A DNA stretch of 64,000 nt, from NCBI RefSeq assembly GCF_004769575.1, contig NZ_RQGA01000013.1:248001-312000 (forward strand), in the 5' to 3' direction. How positions within the stretch are numbered: the first letter of the stretch is position 1; each line of letters opens with the position of its first letter. A program made the translations under genes and the position numbers. The notes under the pieces are model-generated. The model worked only from the letters and a program-made list of their open reading frames with translations, did no database searches and was not told the DNA's origin. Shown one piece after another: positions 26,443-35,111 of this stretch. Origin of the DNA: Leptospira perdikensis (lineage in GTDB: Bacteria; Spirochaetota; Leptospiria; Leptospirales; Leptospiraceae).

Positions 26443-26904
26443 TGTCGGTGTCGGTGCGATTCCTATCCACCGATTGTCCTTCCAAGTTCCCTCCAATACC
26501 AAACTTCCCTTGGCGTTGATGATTTTTGCCTGCCCTTGCAATTGGTTGTTATCCCAATAACCTTCCAATATCAAACCATCAGAATAAATGTATTTTCCTA
26601 ATCCTTGGCGTTTACCTTTGGAATAGAAACCAATGAATTTATCACCGTTGGCATAACGGTAAATCCCTGAACCTTCTTTATATCCAAATTGATAACCACC
26701 TTCAAAAACATCACCATTGGCATAACGGTAAATCCCTGAACCGTGTTTGATATCTTCTGAAAACTCTCCGTCAAATTGATCACCATTTTCATATTGGACC
26801 TGAAATTTTCCATTCCTGCAATTTTCACCTTCGCAGATTTTTTGGTTCGACTTACAAAAGCAGAAAAGGTATAAAAATAAAAATATAAAGTTTTTAGATC
26901 GCAT
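26407..26904 (-). CDS. MORN-repeat lipoprotein
   Basis: A 165-residue exported protein with a short signal peptide and a possible lipobox LFCFC near residue 17. Residues about 34-150 consist of five MORN repeats of 23 residues (for example GKFQVQYENGDQFDGEF, GSGIYRYANGDVFEGGY, GSGIYRYANGDKFIGFY), which form a beta-hairpin ladder. Cys24 and Cys29 flank a small loop before the repeats. MORN proteins often bind lipids or proteins; no partner is evident. Convergent with metF, divergent from the signalling operon. Confidence 0.85.
   Translation of the reverse strand: MRSKNFIFLFLYLFCFCKSNQKICEGENCRNGKFQVQYENGDQFDGEFSEDIKHGSGIYRYANGDVFEGGYQFGYKEGSGIYRYANGDKFIGFYSKGKRQGLGKYIYSDGLILEGYWDNNQLQGQAKIINAKGSLVLEGTWKDNRWIGIAPTPTSTNTIEVSNPE
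26641..26742 (-). repeat. Near-identical DNA repeats within MORN gene
   Basis: Two 33-base copies (26641-26673 and 26710-26742), 69 bases apart, differ at one position. They encode neighbouring MORN modules, one 23-codon period apart, and look like recent internal duplication or gene conversion. Confidence 0.8.
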
Positions 26905-26986
26905 GTTTGGTCGATGAGAAGTTTTTTTTCGTCAATTAGTATGTGCAATTTCATATATAAACTAGTTCGGAAATAAGGCAATACAT

Positions 26987-27346
26987 ATGTCACAAAAAAA
27001 AGCGCTAATCGTAGACGATAGCACGGTCACTCGTTTGATGATCCGAAAGATTATTTTAGATAATTTCCCTGATTGGGAAATTTTGGAAGCAAGTACTGCC
27101 GATGATGCCAAAACCGTTGTGACCGAACATCGAAATATTGATTTTTTTAGTTTAGACCAAAACATGCCAGGAACCCTTTCGGGATTAGATTTAGCAGAAG
27201 AACTCAGGAAGAGTTACAAAAACACAAAAATGGTCTTAATCACAGCTAACATTCAAGATGCGATCAAAAATAGAGCAAAGTCAATTGGTATTGATTTTGT
27301 AGAAAAACCAGTAACTGCAGAAAAAATCATCCCACACCTAGGATAA
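26987..27346 (+). CDS. CheY-like response regulator, receiver domain only
   Basis: A 119-residue stand-alone receiver. The acidic pocket is in LIVDDS (Asp10/Asp11), the phospho-acceptor Asp57 lies in FFSLDQNMPG, the conserved Thr in LITAN and Lys in EKPVTA. With no output domain it probably works by binding a partner, as CheY or a phosphorelay shuttle does. It is two bases upstream of a CheC-like phosphatase gene and then a hybrid kinase, so these three likely form one phosphotransfer module. The ATG at 26987 is preceded by AAGG. Confidence 0.95.
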   Translation: MSQKKALIVDDSTVTRLMIRKIILDNFPDWEILEASTADDAKTVVTEHRNIDFFSLDQNMPGTLSGLDLAEELRKSYKNTKMVLITANIQDAIKNRAKSIGIDFVEKPVTAEKIIPHLG

Positions 27347-27348
27347 AT

Positions 27349-27951
27349 ATGAATTCTTTAACTGAAATAGAAAGAGATTCGTTATGCGAATTATTCAATA
27401 TTAGTCTTGGTGCAGCTGCCAAACTAATGGGTGAAATGGTTTCTGATGAAATATTATTAACAGTACCAAATTTAAAACTAATTACAACAGACGAAGCAAA
27501 GAAAATAGAATACCTTGTAGACCAAGATGTATGCACAATTGAACAAAAGTTTGTTGGTGGAATTGGTGACGGTTCAGCCTTCCTATTATTTCATAAAAGT
27601 GCAAGTTTAGAAATAGTCAAAATGATGATGAAGGACTATGTGGCCTTAAATGAAGTTTCCCAATTTGAAAAAGATGCACTCAGTGAGATTGGGAATATTA
27701 TCTTAAACGCCATATTATCAAATTTAGCGAAATTATCTGATTATAAAATAGAAACTCATGTTCCAGAGTTTTTTGCAGGAAAATATGAAGACTTACCTCT
27801 TGGAAGAAATTCAAAAAAAGACAATTCCATTCTTCTAGTTTTTATAGATTACAAACTAAAAGGAAAGGACATTAAAGGGTATATTTTTTTCATTCTTAAT
27901 TTCGATAGCATCAAAAACCTTTCCAGAGTACTCATTGAAAAGTTAAAGTAG
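27349..27951 (+). CDS. CheC/CheX-like phosphatase
   Basis: A 200-residue protein of the CheC family. The two helix motifs that carry phosphatase residues are visible: ELFNISLGAAAKLMGEM (about 12-28) and DALSEIGNIILNAILSNLAKL (about 104-124); the second keeps the Glu and Asn of the E-x2-N pattern. Such enzymes dephosphorylate CheY-type receivers, here presumably the product of the gene just upstream. The gene ends at the first base of the kinase GTG start (TAGTG), so the three are tightly coupled. It is not near other chemotaxis genes. Confidence 0.85.
   Translation: MNSLTEIERDSLCELFNISLGAAAKLMGEMVSDEILLTVPNLKLITTDEAKKIEYLVDQDVCTIEQKFVGGIGDGSAFLLFHKSASLEIVKMMMKDYVALNEVSQFEKDALSEIGNIILNAILSNLAKLSDYKIETHVPEFFAGKYEDLPLGRNSKKDNSILLVFIDYKLKGKDIKGYIFFILNFDSIKNLSRVLIEKLK
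27381..27390 (+). repeat. GTTATGCGAA word
   Basis: Exact copy; in the CheC-like gene it is read TTA-TGC-GAA (Leu-Cys-Glu). Confidence 0.6.
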
Positions 27952-29561
27952 TGAACACTCTTAGTGAAAAGCACCTACTAACAATTGTTAAAAAATCTGG
28001 GATAGGGATTCTCATTCTGGATAAAAATCTCAATATTGTTTTAGCAAATAGTTGGTTTTTAAAAAGTTCAGGATTCAAAGAATTTGATTTATTACATTTT
28101 TCTTTTTTGGATGTTTTTCCTGAACTTAAAAATACACGAACTTTCAAATCAATCGAATTGTGTTTAAACTATTCACAATATTCTATATTAACACATACAC
28201 TAAATCCATTTCCATTCCCTCTTTACGATAATGAAAAAAGAAAAGAAGCTGAAGAACGAATTTACCAATATTTACATATCATTCCTATCTCCATCGAAGA
28301 TGAAACCAATCATTTTTGTATGATTCAGATTTCAGATGTTTCGCAACAAGTGGTTAGGGAAAAACTTCTGCGAGAACAAATGACTTTAGCAAACCAAAGA
28401 GAAATCGAAGCACAAAAAGCATCACAGGCGAAAACAGATTTTTTAGCTTCTATGAGTCATGAAATCAGAACTCCTTTGAATGCGATTCTTGGAATGACTG
28501 ACACCTTAAATGAAACAAAGTTAACCGAGGAACAACAAGAGTATTTAACTGTCCTTCGAAATTCAGGAAAGGCTTTGTTCAACATTATCAATGATATATT
28601 AGATTTATCTCGGATTGAATCTGGAAAATTTGAGATGGAACATATCCATTTTTCCATTCGCAACCTCATGAGTGAAACAGTTTCTTTATTTTACATGAAA
28701 GCAAAAGCCAAAGGAATCCAAATAGAATTTCAAGTAGGAGACGACATATCCGAAAGTATTGCAGGTGATTCGACAAGATTACAACAAGTTCTCATCAATT
28801 TACTTGGGAATGCGATGAAATTTACGGAAAAGGGAAAAATATTCGTTAATGCTTCGTTATGCGAAAATAGGAAAAATTTAAAAATCTCCGTAGAAGATTC
28901 AGGAATAGGAATTCCTGCAGAAAAACTAAAATCTATTTTTGAAAGTTTTACTCAAGTGGATAGTTCCACAACCCGGAAATATGGCGGGACTGGCCTTGGT
29001 TTGACCATTACTAAAAAATTAATTCTTCTCATGGGTGGTGATATTTCCGTTATGAGTGAAGTTGGAATTGGATCCAAATTTGTTTTTGAAATACCTTATG
29101 AAGGTTTTACTAAACGAATCTCAGGAATCCACCAACACTGGCTCAATTTAGAACTGCCGGAACCTGAAAATTTTCCTAACTGCAAAGTTCTTTTAGCTGA
29201 AGATTCAGAAGAAAATATTTTTATCATTAAAACTTTTTTTCGAAAGTATCCCATTGACATTGTAACTGCCTATAATGGCAAACAGGCTTTGGAAAATTTC
29301 AAATCACAAAAATTCGATATCATATTAATGGACATGCAAATGCCAGAAATGGATGGGTTAGAGGCTACAAGAGAAATTAGAAAAATTGAATTAGCGAACC
29401 AAACGACGGCTACTAACTCAATTCCAATCATTGCAATTTCAGCAAATGTCCAAAAAGAAGATATTAGCAAAAGTTTTTTAGCCGGAATTACTTCTTATCT
29501 TTCTAAACCCGTCAGAAAGCAGGAAATTTTAAAGTTGATGTATTTTTATCTCGCAATGTAA
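27951..29561 (+). CDS. Hybrid sensor histidine kinase/response regulator
   Basis: A 536-residue cytoplasmic hybrid kinase starting at GTG 27951. An N-terminal PAS-like sensor domain covers about 8-135, followed by a coiled linker, the HisKA domain with phospho-accepting His170 in MSHEIRTP, the HATPase domain with N box (Asn287), G1 box DSGIG (317-321) and G2 box GGTGLG (345-350), and a C-terminal receiver with Asp461 in LMDMQMPEMDG. There are no membrane segments, so it senses an internal signal. Together with the receiver and CheC-like genes it could feed phosphate into a local relay whose output is unknown. Confidence 0.95.
   Translation: MNTLSEKHLLTIVKKSGIGILILDKNLNIVLANSWFLKSSGFKEFDLLHFSFLDVFPELKNTRTFKSIELCLNYSQYSILTHTLNPFPFPLYDNEKRKEAEERIYQYLHIIPISIEDETNHFCMIQISDVSQQVVREKLLREQMTLANQREIEAQKASQAKTDFLASMSHEIRTPLNAILGMTDTLNETKLTEEQQEYLTVLRNSGKALFNIINDILDLSRIESGKFEMEHIHFSIRNLMSETVSLFYMKAKAKGIQIEFQVGDDISESIAGDSTRLQQVLINLLGNAMKFTEKGKIFVNASLCENRKNLKISVEDSGIGIPAEKLKSIFESFTQVDSSTTRKYGGTGLGLTITKKLILLMGGDISVMSEVGIGSKFVFEIPYEGFTKRISGIHQHWLNLELPEPENFPNCKVLLAEDSEENIFIIKTFFRKYPIDIVTAYNGKQALENFKSQKFDIILMDMQMPEMDGLEATREIRKIELANQTTATNSIPIIAISANVQKEDISKSFLAGITSYLSKPVRKQEILKLMYFYLAM
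28856..28865 (+). repeat. GTTATGCGAA word
   Basis: Exact copy; in the hybrid kinase gene it is read TTA-TGC-GAA (Leu-Cys-Glu) outside any conserved motif. Confidence 0.6.
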
Positions 29562-29586
29562 CCAAATTACTTTGATTATGCGAAAC

Positions 29587-30165
29587 TTATTTTAAACTTT
29601 TTTCGACAGCCGTATCTGGATAAGCTTCCAACACATTCGATTCTGATAAAATTTCATTACCTTTTTCCACAGACACAAACCCTGGTTCTGTTTGAAAACT
29701 AACCAGTCGGGGAGAAAACTGATTTAAGATCTGTATTCCATATTTTTTAGAGATTTTCTCCAATGATTCTTGTGATTGATTCTTAGAGAAGGTAACAATC
29801 AAAACTCCCGGTAAAACAATATTGGCGCCAGAGCCAACGGAAGTAGAATAAACTTCTGTAGTTTTAGACGCAACAGTTGATTTTGAAGATTTCGGAAAGA
29901 GTTCTTTACCCGCAGGTCGAACATTCCAACCAAATTTAACCCCTTGTTTACCTTGATTTGTTAGTTGGTTCGATTGAGCCTGCTCATGGCTCACATATTC
30001 AGCTACTACACTAGGGTTTCGATAGAAAGTTTTCGTGACTCCACCTTCTACAAATGTAATCGAACTCGGAGGGTCTTTGGGATCCGCATTGAGTGGGTTC
30101 AAAATCCAACAACCTAAAGCAAATAAGCAGATCCAATTAGTAAAATTCATTGGTTTTTTGTTCAT
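29587..30165 (-). CDS. Secreted subtilase-prodomain-like protein
   Basis: A 192-residue exported protein encoded four bases after the subtilase stop. ATG at 30165 is chosen because it begins a signal peptide (MNKKPMNFTNWICLFALGCW); a longer frame would lie inside the protease gene. The last 75 residues follow the pattern of subtilisin propeptides (inhibitor I9 fold): VLPGVLIVTFSKNQSQESLEKISKKYG, then ILNQFSPRLVSFQTEPG and a final VLEAYPDTAVE, which resembles the prodomain end near the autocleavage site. Because the neighbouring protease has no prodomain of its own, this protein may be its separately made chaperone and inhibitor. That link is inference from context and pattern. Confidence 0.68.
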   Translation of the reverse strand: MNKKPMNFTNWICLFALGCWILNPLNADPKDPPSSITFVEGGVTKTFYRNPSVVAEYVSHEQAQSNQLTNQGKQGVKFGWNVRPAGKELFPKSSKSTVASKTTEVYSTSVGSGANIVLPGVLIVTFSKNQSQESLEKISKKYGIQILNQFSPRLVSFQTEPGFVSVEKGNEILSESNVLEAYPDTAVEKSLK

Positions 30166-30169
30166 TGTC

Positions 30170-31864
30170 TTACCTACCATAAATTCGTAACCGAATGGAA
30201 TTGATAGATCCCGTGTCCGCTGCACTGGCATCATACACACGTATGATCCAGGTTCCATTGGGATTTTCTCCTAGAGTGCGAGCTAGGCCAAAACGATAAG
30301 TTGGAGAACCTGTCATCGTTGCAATAGAAGTATTCCCTGAAGAACATAAAGAATTACTGTAAGGATTGAGACAAGCATGTGGTTCTGTTAGGAAACTGGT
30401 AGTTCCACTTGGAGAGGTAATAAGAATGTATAACTCTGGAAAAAATGTATGATATGATGTGAATTCTACATCCACATATTCAATGTAACTGATACTTGAG
30501 GAAACAATATAATTAACCGTTGCCCCAGTTACTACATCATTATCGGGTATAGGTGTATTCGGAGACAATGTCGCCTTAGTATCTATGATTTGAGGTGTCG
30601 TAATCGGGGACCAAGTACCTACTCTCTGAATGAGATTATCGGCGTTCACTGCACCAAACCCATATTTATGATTTATGTTTAAGCCGGCTGCATTTATACT
30701 CCAATCCGTATCTGTTGGATCGTTTTGTCGTGCGGAATAAGCAACTAACTCTCGTATGTCGCGCCAAGTAAGGTTGGGATAATAACTTGCCAAAAGTGCA
30801 ATAACACCTGCAGCTAATGGAGTGGCCGATGAAGTTCCGTTGAATTTTCTAGTGTAGTTTCCAAACGAATAATCTCCAGAAGTACCGCCAGCATTCAATC
30901 CATTAACACCCGAAGCATCCGTTGTAGAAATGGCCGTTGTGTAAGCGGTTGCATTATTACCTTGGGTATGGGCAACCGTCCATAAGTTAGCACCTGATTC
31001 AGAATAGTTGGCCTTTTTGCCATCTTGACCTATTCCACCAATCGCCATTACGCCGTAATAATTGGCCTGCCCATCATAATTAGCATTGTCAACAAGTACA
31101 GGAGAAGATATACTCCCGCCATTGGCGCCGTTTCCCGCAGCCCAAACATATACCGTACCTTTGCCACTTTTTCCCTTTTGAATTCCTTCAGTCACACCCT
31201 GTTGCCAAAGTGAACTAGAAGGCCAAAGCCAACCATACCCATCGGGAGAACCCCAACTGTTATTAGAAATAGAAACACGTGCAGATTCATTAACCATAGC
31301 TCGATATTCATCAGAAGTATAAATTGTAGATTTTTCGAGTATGTTAACACCAACTAACTTAGAACAGGGGGCAGCTCCTCGAACACCAATTCCATTTCCT
31401 CCTCTAGCAGCAATCACCCCTCCGACGGCAGTTCCATGAAAACTTTTTAGATAGGTATGGGTAGGATAAATAGTGCTATTAAGGAGATTCAGGCCACGTG
31501 CAGTGACAGAAATATTAGAAGACAAATCTTCATGTCGAATGTCGAGGCCGTCATCGACAACACTTACAATAACCTGGTTTCCAGAGATTCCTTGATTCCA
31601 AATAGGATTAACGTTAGCATCCTCACCAACTGTACCACCGGATTGGCCTATGTTTTGCAGATGCCACTGATCATTATATAAAGCATCCCCATTACCGCCT
31701 GGAGCAAAAACACAGTTTTCTTCTTTTGCGTTTGCTACTGCTTGTAAAAGGAAATAATAAAAAAGTGAATCGCTGAGCGGATCATTATCATTTACAGGAG
31801 TACAATTTCCAAAAATCATACTTACGAAAACAAGGATGGAAATTGCAGTTTTCATTCGATTCAT
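30170..31864 (-). CDS. Kexin-like S8 serine protease with P domain, lipoprotein
   Basis: A 564-residue subtilase. The signal ends at lipobox IFGNC (Cys21), so it is probably membrane-anchored. The catalytic triad is Asp104 (SVVDDGLD), His143 (HGTAVGG) and Ser345 (NGTSSATP), with the oxyanion Asn245 in AAGNG. The order and wording, including YNDQWHLQNIGQSGG before the domain, match proprotein convertases, and the C-terminal about 140 residues form a P/Homo-B beta sandwich (ending GTWIIRVYDASAADTGSINSIRL). Only about 40 residues separate the lipobox from the mature catalytic domain, too short for a propeptide. The next gene may supply it. Targets are unknown. Confidence 0.93.
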   Translation of the reverse strand: MNRMKTAISILVFVSMIFGNCTPVNDNDPLSDSLFYYFLLQAVANAKEENCVFAPGGNGDALYNDQWHLQNIGQSGGTVGEDANVNPIWNQGISGNQVIVSVVDDGLDIRHEDLSSNISVTARGLNLLNSTIYPTHTYLKSFHGTAVGGVIAARGGNGIGVRGAAPCSKLVGVNILEKSTIYTSDEYRAMVNESARVSISNNSWGSPDGYGWLWPSSSLWQQGVTEGIQKGKSGKGTVYVWAAGNGANGGSISSPVLVDNANYDGQANYYGVMAIGGIGQDGKKANYSESGANLWTVAHTQGNNATAYTTAISTTDASGVNGLNAGGTSGDYSFGNYTRKFNGTSSATPLAAGVIALLASYYPNLTWRDIRELVAYSARQNDPTDTDWSINAAGLNINHKYGFGAVNADNLIQRVGTWSPITTPQIIDTKATLSPNTPIPDNDVVTGATVNYIVSSSISYIEYVDVEFTSYHTFFPELYILITSPSGTTSFLTEPHACLNPYSNSLCSSGNTSIATMTGSPTYRFGLARTLGENPNGTWIIRVYDASAADTGSINSIRLRIYGR

Positions 31865-31888
31865 TTGATGGAAATTCCTGACCTATTT

Positions 31889-31916
31889 CTTATAACATTC
31901 GAACCGCCCGAATCAA
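31889..31916 (-). promoter_or_regulatory. Candidate promoter for the S8 protease operon
   Basis: On the minus strand TTGATT (31911-31916) and TATAAG (31889-31894) are separated by 16 bases, giving a start near 31882, about 18 bases before the ATG at 31864. AGGA lies in this short leader. Confidence 0.4.
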
Positions 31917-31945
31917 TCGAATTCCAAACAAATTTGAAATCTTTT

Positions 31946-33007
31946 TTAAGCTTTTGCTTCTGCGAGTCGTTTAGACCTGTCCTCTTGGACCAAAGCATCA
32001 ATCAATTCGTCCAAGTCACCTTCCATAATGGCAGGTAAATTATGACTCGTAAATCCAATTCGGTGGTCAGTGCAACGCCCTTGCGGAAAGTTATAAGTTC
32101 GAATTCGTTCCGACCTATCCCCTGACCCAACTTGCGCTTTTTTCAGAGCATCTGCGCTTTGTTTTGCGGCATCGGCCATTTGGTCAATAATCCTTGCACG
32201 TAAAACTCGCATCGCTTTATCACGGTTTTTTATTTGAGAACGTTCTTCTTGGGAAGCAACAACAATGCCAGTAGGAATATGAGTGATCCTAACCGCAGAG
32301 TCTGTTGTGTTAACGTGTTGTCCACCAGCACCTGACGACCGATATACGTCAATTCTTAAGTCACTTTCCCTGATTTCTACTTCTTTTTCTTCTGCTTCTG
32401 GGAGTATAGCAACGGTTACTGCCGATGTATGAATCCTTCCCCCAGACTCTGTTTCTGGAATTCGCTGAACACGGTGCGTACCTGATTCAAATTTAAATAA
32501 GTCATATGCTTTATCATCATCTAAAGAAAATACAATTTCTTTAAAACCACCGATACCAGTAGGACTTGCATCGATGATCTCTGCTCTGATTCCTTGTTTA
32601 TCGGCATACTTGTTATACATACGAAATAAATCCGCACAAAACAATCCTGACTCTTCTCCACCCGTTCCAGCACGAATTTCTACAAGGATACTTTTTCCAG
32701 AATTTGGATCTGGAGGTAATAACATGATTTCGAGTTCTTTTGCTAACTCTTCTAATTTTTTTTCACCTTCTTCAATTTCCGATTTCAACATGGAATGCAT
32801 GTCTGGGTCATTTTCGGATTCAAGAAGTGATTTTGCATCTTGGCAATCTTTAGTTATTTTTAAATATTCATCAGCTTTAGTATATACGGGAGTTAGGCGA
32901 GATCTTTCTTTCGATAGATTCTTCAATGTATCGGATGCGGTGGCTTTTGCGAGCTCATCCTCGATACGCAGGTATTTTTCTTGAATTTTTTTCAATCTAT
33001 CTATCAT
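31946..33007 (-). CDS. prfA: Peptide chain release factor 1
   Basis: A 353-residue class I release factor that ends translation at UAA and UAG. The GGQ tripeptide that triggers peptidyl-tRNA hydrolysis is in [20 protein letters not shown]. The stop-codon reader motif, P-x-T in [13 protein letters not shown], is of the RF1 type rather than the SPF of RF2. The ATG at 33007 is chosen because [12 protein letters not shown] matches the usual RF1 beginning; a longer in-frame start at 33049 would add 14 residues without similarity. An N-terminal coiled coil covers about 1-90. HemK/PrmC methyltransferase is not adjacent. Confidence 0.97.
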   Translation of the reverse strand: MIDRLKKIQEKYLRIEDELAKATASDTLKNLSKERSRLTPVYTKADEYLKITKDCQDAKSLLESENDPDMHSMLKSEIEEGEKKLEELAKELEIMLLPPDPNSGKSILVEIRAGTGGEESGLFCADLFRMYNKYADKQGIRAEIIDASPTGIGGFKEIVFSLDDDKAYDLFKFESGTHRVQRIPETESGGRIHTSAVTVAILPEAEEKEVEIRESDLRIDVYRSSGAGGQHVNTTDSAVRITHIPTGIVVASQEERSQIKNRDKAMRVLRARIIDQMADAAKQSADALKKAQVGSGDRSERIRTYNFPQGRCTDHRIGFTSHNLPAIMEGDLDELIDALVQEDRSKRLAEAKA

Positions 33008-33074
33008 GTCTATGGAAAGGATATAGAATGCCTGTTTTTGATAAACCAAAATCTAACGAGGAATTCAGAAACCC

Positions 33075-33695
33075 GTGAACGAAACACAATCTCAGGTCAA
33101 ATCTGAAGGTTTTTTAGACGGCCTTGTCGAATTATTTGCCGGCCTAGAGGATTATAGAAGCCCCTACGCACCCACAATTCAACCGCCGGACAATCTCATC
33201 CAGGAATTGGTTCAAAATGCTTCCTTTAAATCAGGCCTCGTCAGCGCTACCTGTTCCCTGCCCCCAGGGCCCCTTGGGATTCTCAGCATCCTCCCCGAAT
33301 TACTTTTTGTGTACCGAATCCAGGGGCATTTGATTTTAGACATTGCGGCCCTCTACGGAAAAGAAGTCCAAGTGACTAAAGAATTATTACTTTATTGTCT
33401 ATTTAAACATGGCGGGGCTCATGTGTTTCGTAAAATTATTGAAGAGTCCTCGTTGAAAATTTTGATTCGCCCAACAACTGTTAAAGTATTCCAAACGATG
33501 TTAGAAAAATTAGGATTATTAATTTCCAAGTCAATTCTTCGCAAACAGTTTGCTCGTTGGATACCAATTGGAGGAGCTGTAGTGACAGGAACCTTTGCTT
33601 ATTACGATACAAAACGTGTTGGCAAAACAGCTATGGATCTTTTTTCTAAAGAAATCCATTCCGAAGAAATTCGAGAATTTTTGGAGTCTCAGTGA
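33075..33695 (+). CDS. EcsC family protein
   Basis: A 206-residue protein that starts at GTG 33075. The central hydrophobic-helical region with GPLGILSILPELLFVYRIQGHLILDIAALYGKE and the late motif RWIPIGGAVVTGTFAYYDTKRVGKTA match the EcsC-like family, whose members are peripheral or weakly membrane-associated and of unknown biochemical role (linked in Bacillus to an ABC exporter operon). No transporter gene is next to it here. Its stop overlaps the GTG start of the following lipoprotein gene (GTGA), so they are translationally coupled. Confidence 0.75.
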   Translation: MNETQSQVKSEGFLDGLVELFAGLEDYRSPYAPTIQPPDNLIQELVQNASFKSGLVSATCSLPPGPLGILSILPELLFVYRIQGHLILDIAALYGKEVQVTKELLLYCLFKHGGAHVFRKIIEESSLKILIRPTTVKVFQTMLEKLGLLISKSILRKQFARWIPIGGAVVTGTFAYYDTKRVGKTAMDLFSKEIHSEEIREFLESQ

Positions 33696-34819
33696 AATTA
33701 TTTTTCCTTTTAATCTCTGCTGTTTTATTTCTTTTCTCTTGCCAATCAAAACATGAATCATTAGTATCCGAAATTGAAGATTTAATCGCCAAAGAAAAAT
33801 ACGAAAAAGCTTTAGTTCTATTACAAGACAGACTTTCCGCCAATCGTCCTACTTCAGAAATACTATCCAAAAACAAACCAAATCAACCTCGTTTATTTGC
33901 ACTTTCGGAAGATAGAACAAAGATAGTTTGGACAGAAAACAAAACTCTATATTTTAAAGACTTAGTGAACGATAGTCGAAACTCCATTGAATTGAAACTA
34001 AGGCCAGATTCGATACAAGTTTCAGCTAATGGTAATTTTGTGGCGGTTCAGTACCCATTGAAACAATATGGTGGTTGTGCCTTATTTGGTTATTCCACTT
34101 CAGATTCGGCTTTGGAACATGAATCGATTGTACATATACCTTGTAAAACAGGTATGGCCATTACCAATTCAGGTGATTTGTTAGTTTACTTCTTTGAAAA
34201 CCAACTCTTCGTCGAAAGAACTGGCAAAAGTTCAAAACCAGAAAAGTATATTATTGGCGATCTTTTTCCTACGCCCTATCCAAAGTTAAAAACACATAAT
34301 CACATTACATCCATTGGAAACGAGTTTTTAGTATGGTCGGGGATCGGCGGATCATACAATTTATTCTATATGAATTTGGAATCAAAACGAGTGACTCTCC
34401 TTTCCAAAGATATCATACTTCCCAGATTTTATTATAACAATGGAATTTCTGGATATGTTGTCGGTGGTAAGATTGGAGATCTCTATCTGAAAGAAGTAGT
34501 TTACCACCAAGGCAAAACTCCTTCGATCAATCGAGGTATTCCCATTGTAACCAGAGAGGCGTTCTCCTGGCGAATGAGTGGGAAGGACGAATTCATAGCC
34601 ACCAATCAAAATGATCCAAACCAACCAATGAAATGGAAGGTTGCCGGTAAAAAGGAACATTTTCCATTTTTTATAGAGAGGTTGTGGGGAGTCGCTGGGG
34701 ACCGAATCGTTTATGAAAGTAAAAGAGGAGAACTAGTGTTAGATGATCTTAATTTTTCAGAGGAAGATTGGATGATTTATGATTATTTCAAAAAAGTAAG
34801 GAAAATGAACGATGGCTAA
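33692..34819 (+). CDS. Putative lipoprotein, beta-propeller-like
   Basis: A 375-residue exported protein. The signal peptide MKLFFLLISAVLFLFSC gives a clear lipobox (Cys17). A short helical segment (about 20-50, VSEIEDLIAKEKYEKALVLLQDRL) resembles a TPR helix pair. The rest has repeated strand patterns with motifs such as LFALSEDRTKIVWTENKTLYFKD and SIQVSANGNFVAVQYP that suggest a WD40/propeller-like fold. No catalytic residues are evident. Start GTG 33692 overlaps the EcsC-like gene stop. The end overlaps the convergent small Cys-protein gene by four bases. Confidence 0.75.
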   Translation: MKLFFLLISAVLFLFSCQSKHESLVSEIEDLIAKEKYEKALVLLQDRLSANRPTSEILSKNKPNQPRLFALSEDRTKIVWTENKTLYFKDLVNDSRNSIELKLRPDSIQVSANGNFVAVQYPLKQYGGCALFGYSTSDSALEHESIVHIPCKTGMAITNSGDLLVYFFENQLFVERTGKSSKPEKYIIGDLFPTPYPKLKTHNHITSIGNEFLVWSGIGGSYNLFYMNLESKRVTLLSKDIILPRFYYNNGISGYVVGGKIGDLYLKEVVYHQGKTPSINRGIPIVTREAFSWRMSGKDEFIATNQNDPNQPMKWKVAGKKEHFPFFIERLWGVAGDRIVYESKRGELVLDDLNFSEEDWMIYDYFKKVRKMNDG

Positions 34820-35013
34820 GCAGCCTGTTCCTTTTCTTTTTTTGCAGAAAAGATATCACATGCCTTGTAAGTGTCAGTGATACAATGAGAAGTAAGTCTT
34901 TCTAGATCTTCAGTTTGTAAACGATCTTTGGAACTAGGACAAATGGAGAGTCCTTTAGAATACAAAGGGCATTTTACATAAAACTCATTTTTAGGAAGGG
35001 ACTTCTGTGCCAT
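34816..35013 (-). CDS. Small four-cysteine protein
   Basis: A 65-residue cytoplasmic protein with cysteines at 15, 25, 44 and 52 in the order C-P-L-Y, I-C-P-S, H-C-I-T, A-C-D-I. The spacing (C-x9-C, then C-x7-C) looks like a zinc or iron-sulfur site built by two cysteine pairs. Similar short patterns occur in small proteins of deltaproteobacteria and spirochaetes, but I know no function. It is followed by no gene on the same strand and lies 98 bases downstream of the nitrilase-like gene, so it may be the last gene of that long operon. Confidence 0.65.
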   Translation of the reverse strand: MAQKSLPKNEFYVKCPLYSKGLSICPSSKDRLQTEDLERLTSHCITDTYKACDIFSAKKEKEQAA

Positions 35014-35111
35014 AACTCTGAAAATTTTTGGCGAAAGGAATGCCCTGTCAAATCGATTTTAGGTCCGAACACAAAATTAAAAATTCAAAAAACCGTACAA
35101 TCCCTCGAAAA

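Noticed and set aside
26641..26742. Near-identical 33-base repeats as a mobile or regulatory repeat
   Set aside because: They sit exactly one 23-codon MORN module apart and are explained by the protein repeat.
33008..33049. N-terminal extension of prfA
   Set aside because: RF1 proteins begin at the [12 protein letters not shown] sequence, which matches ATG 33007.
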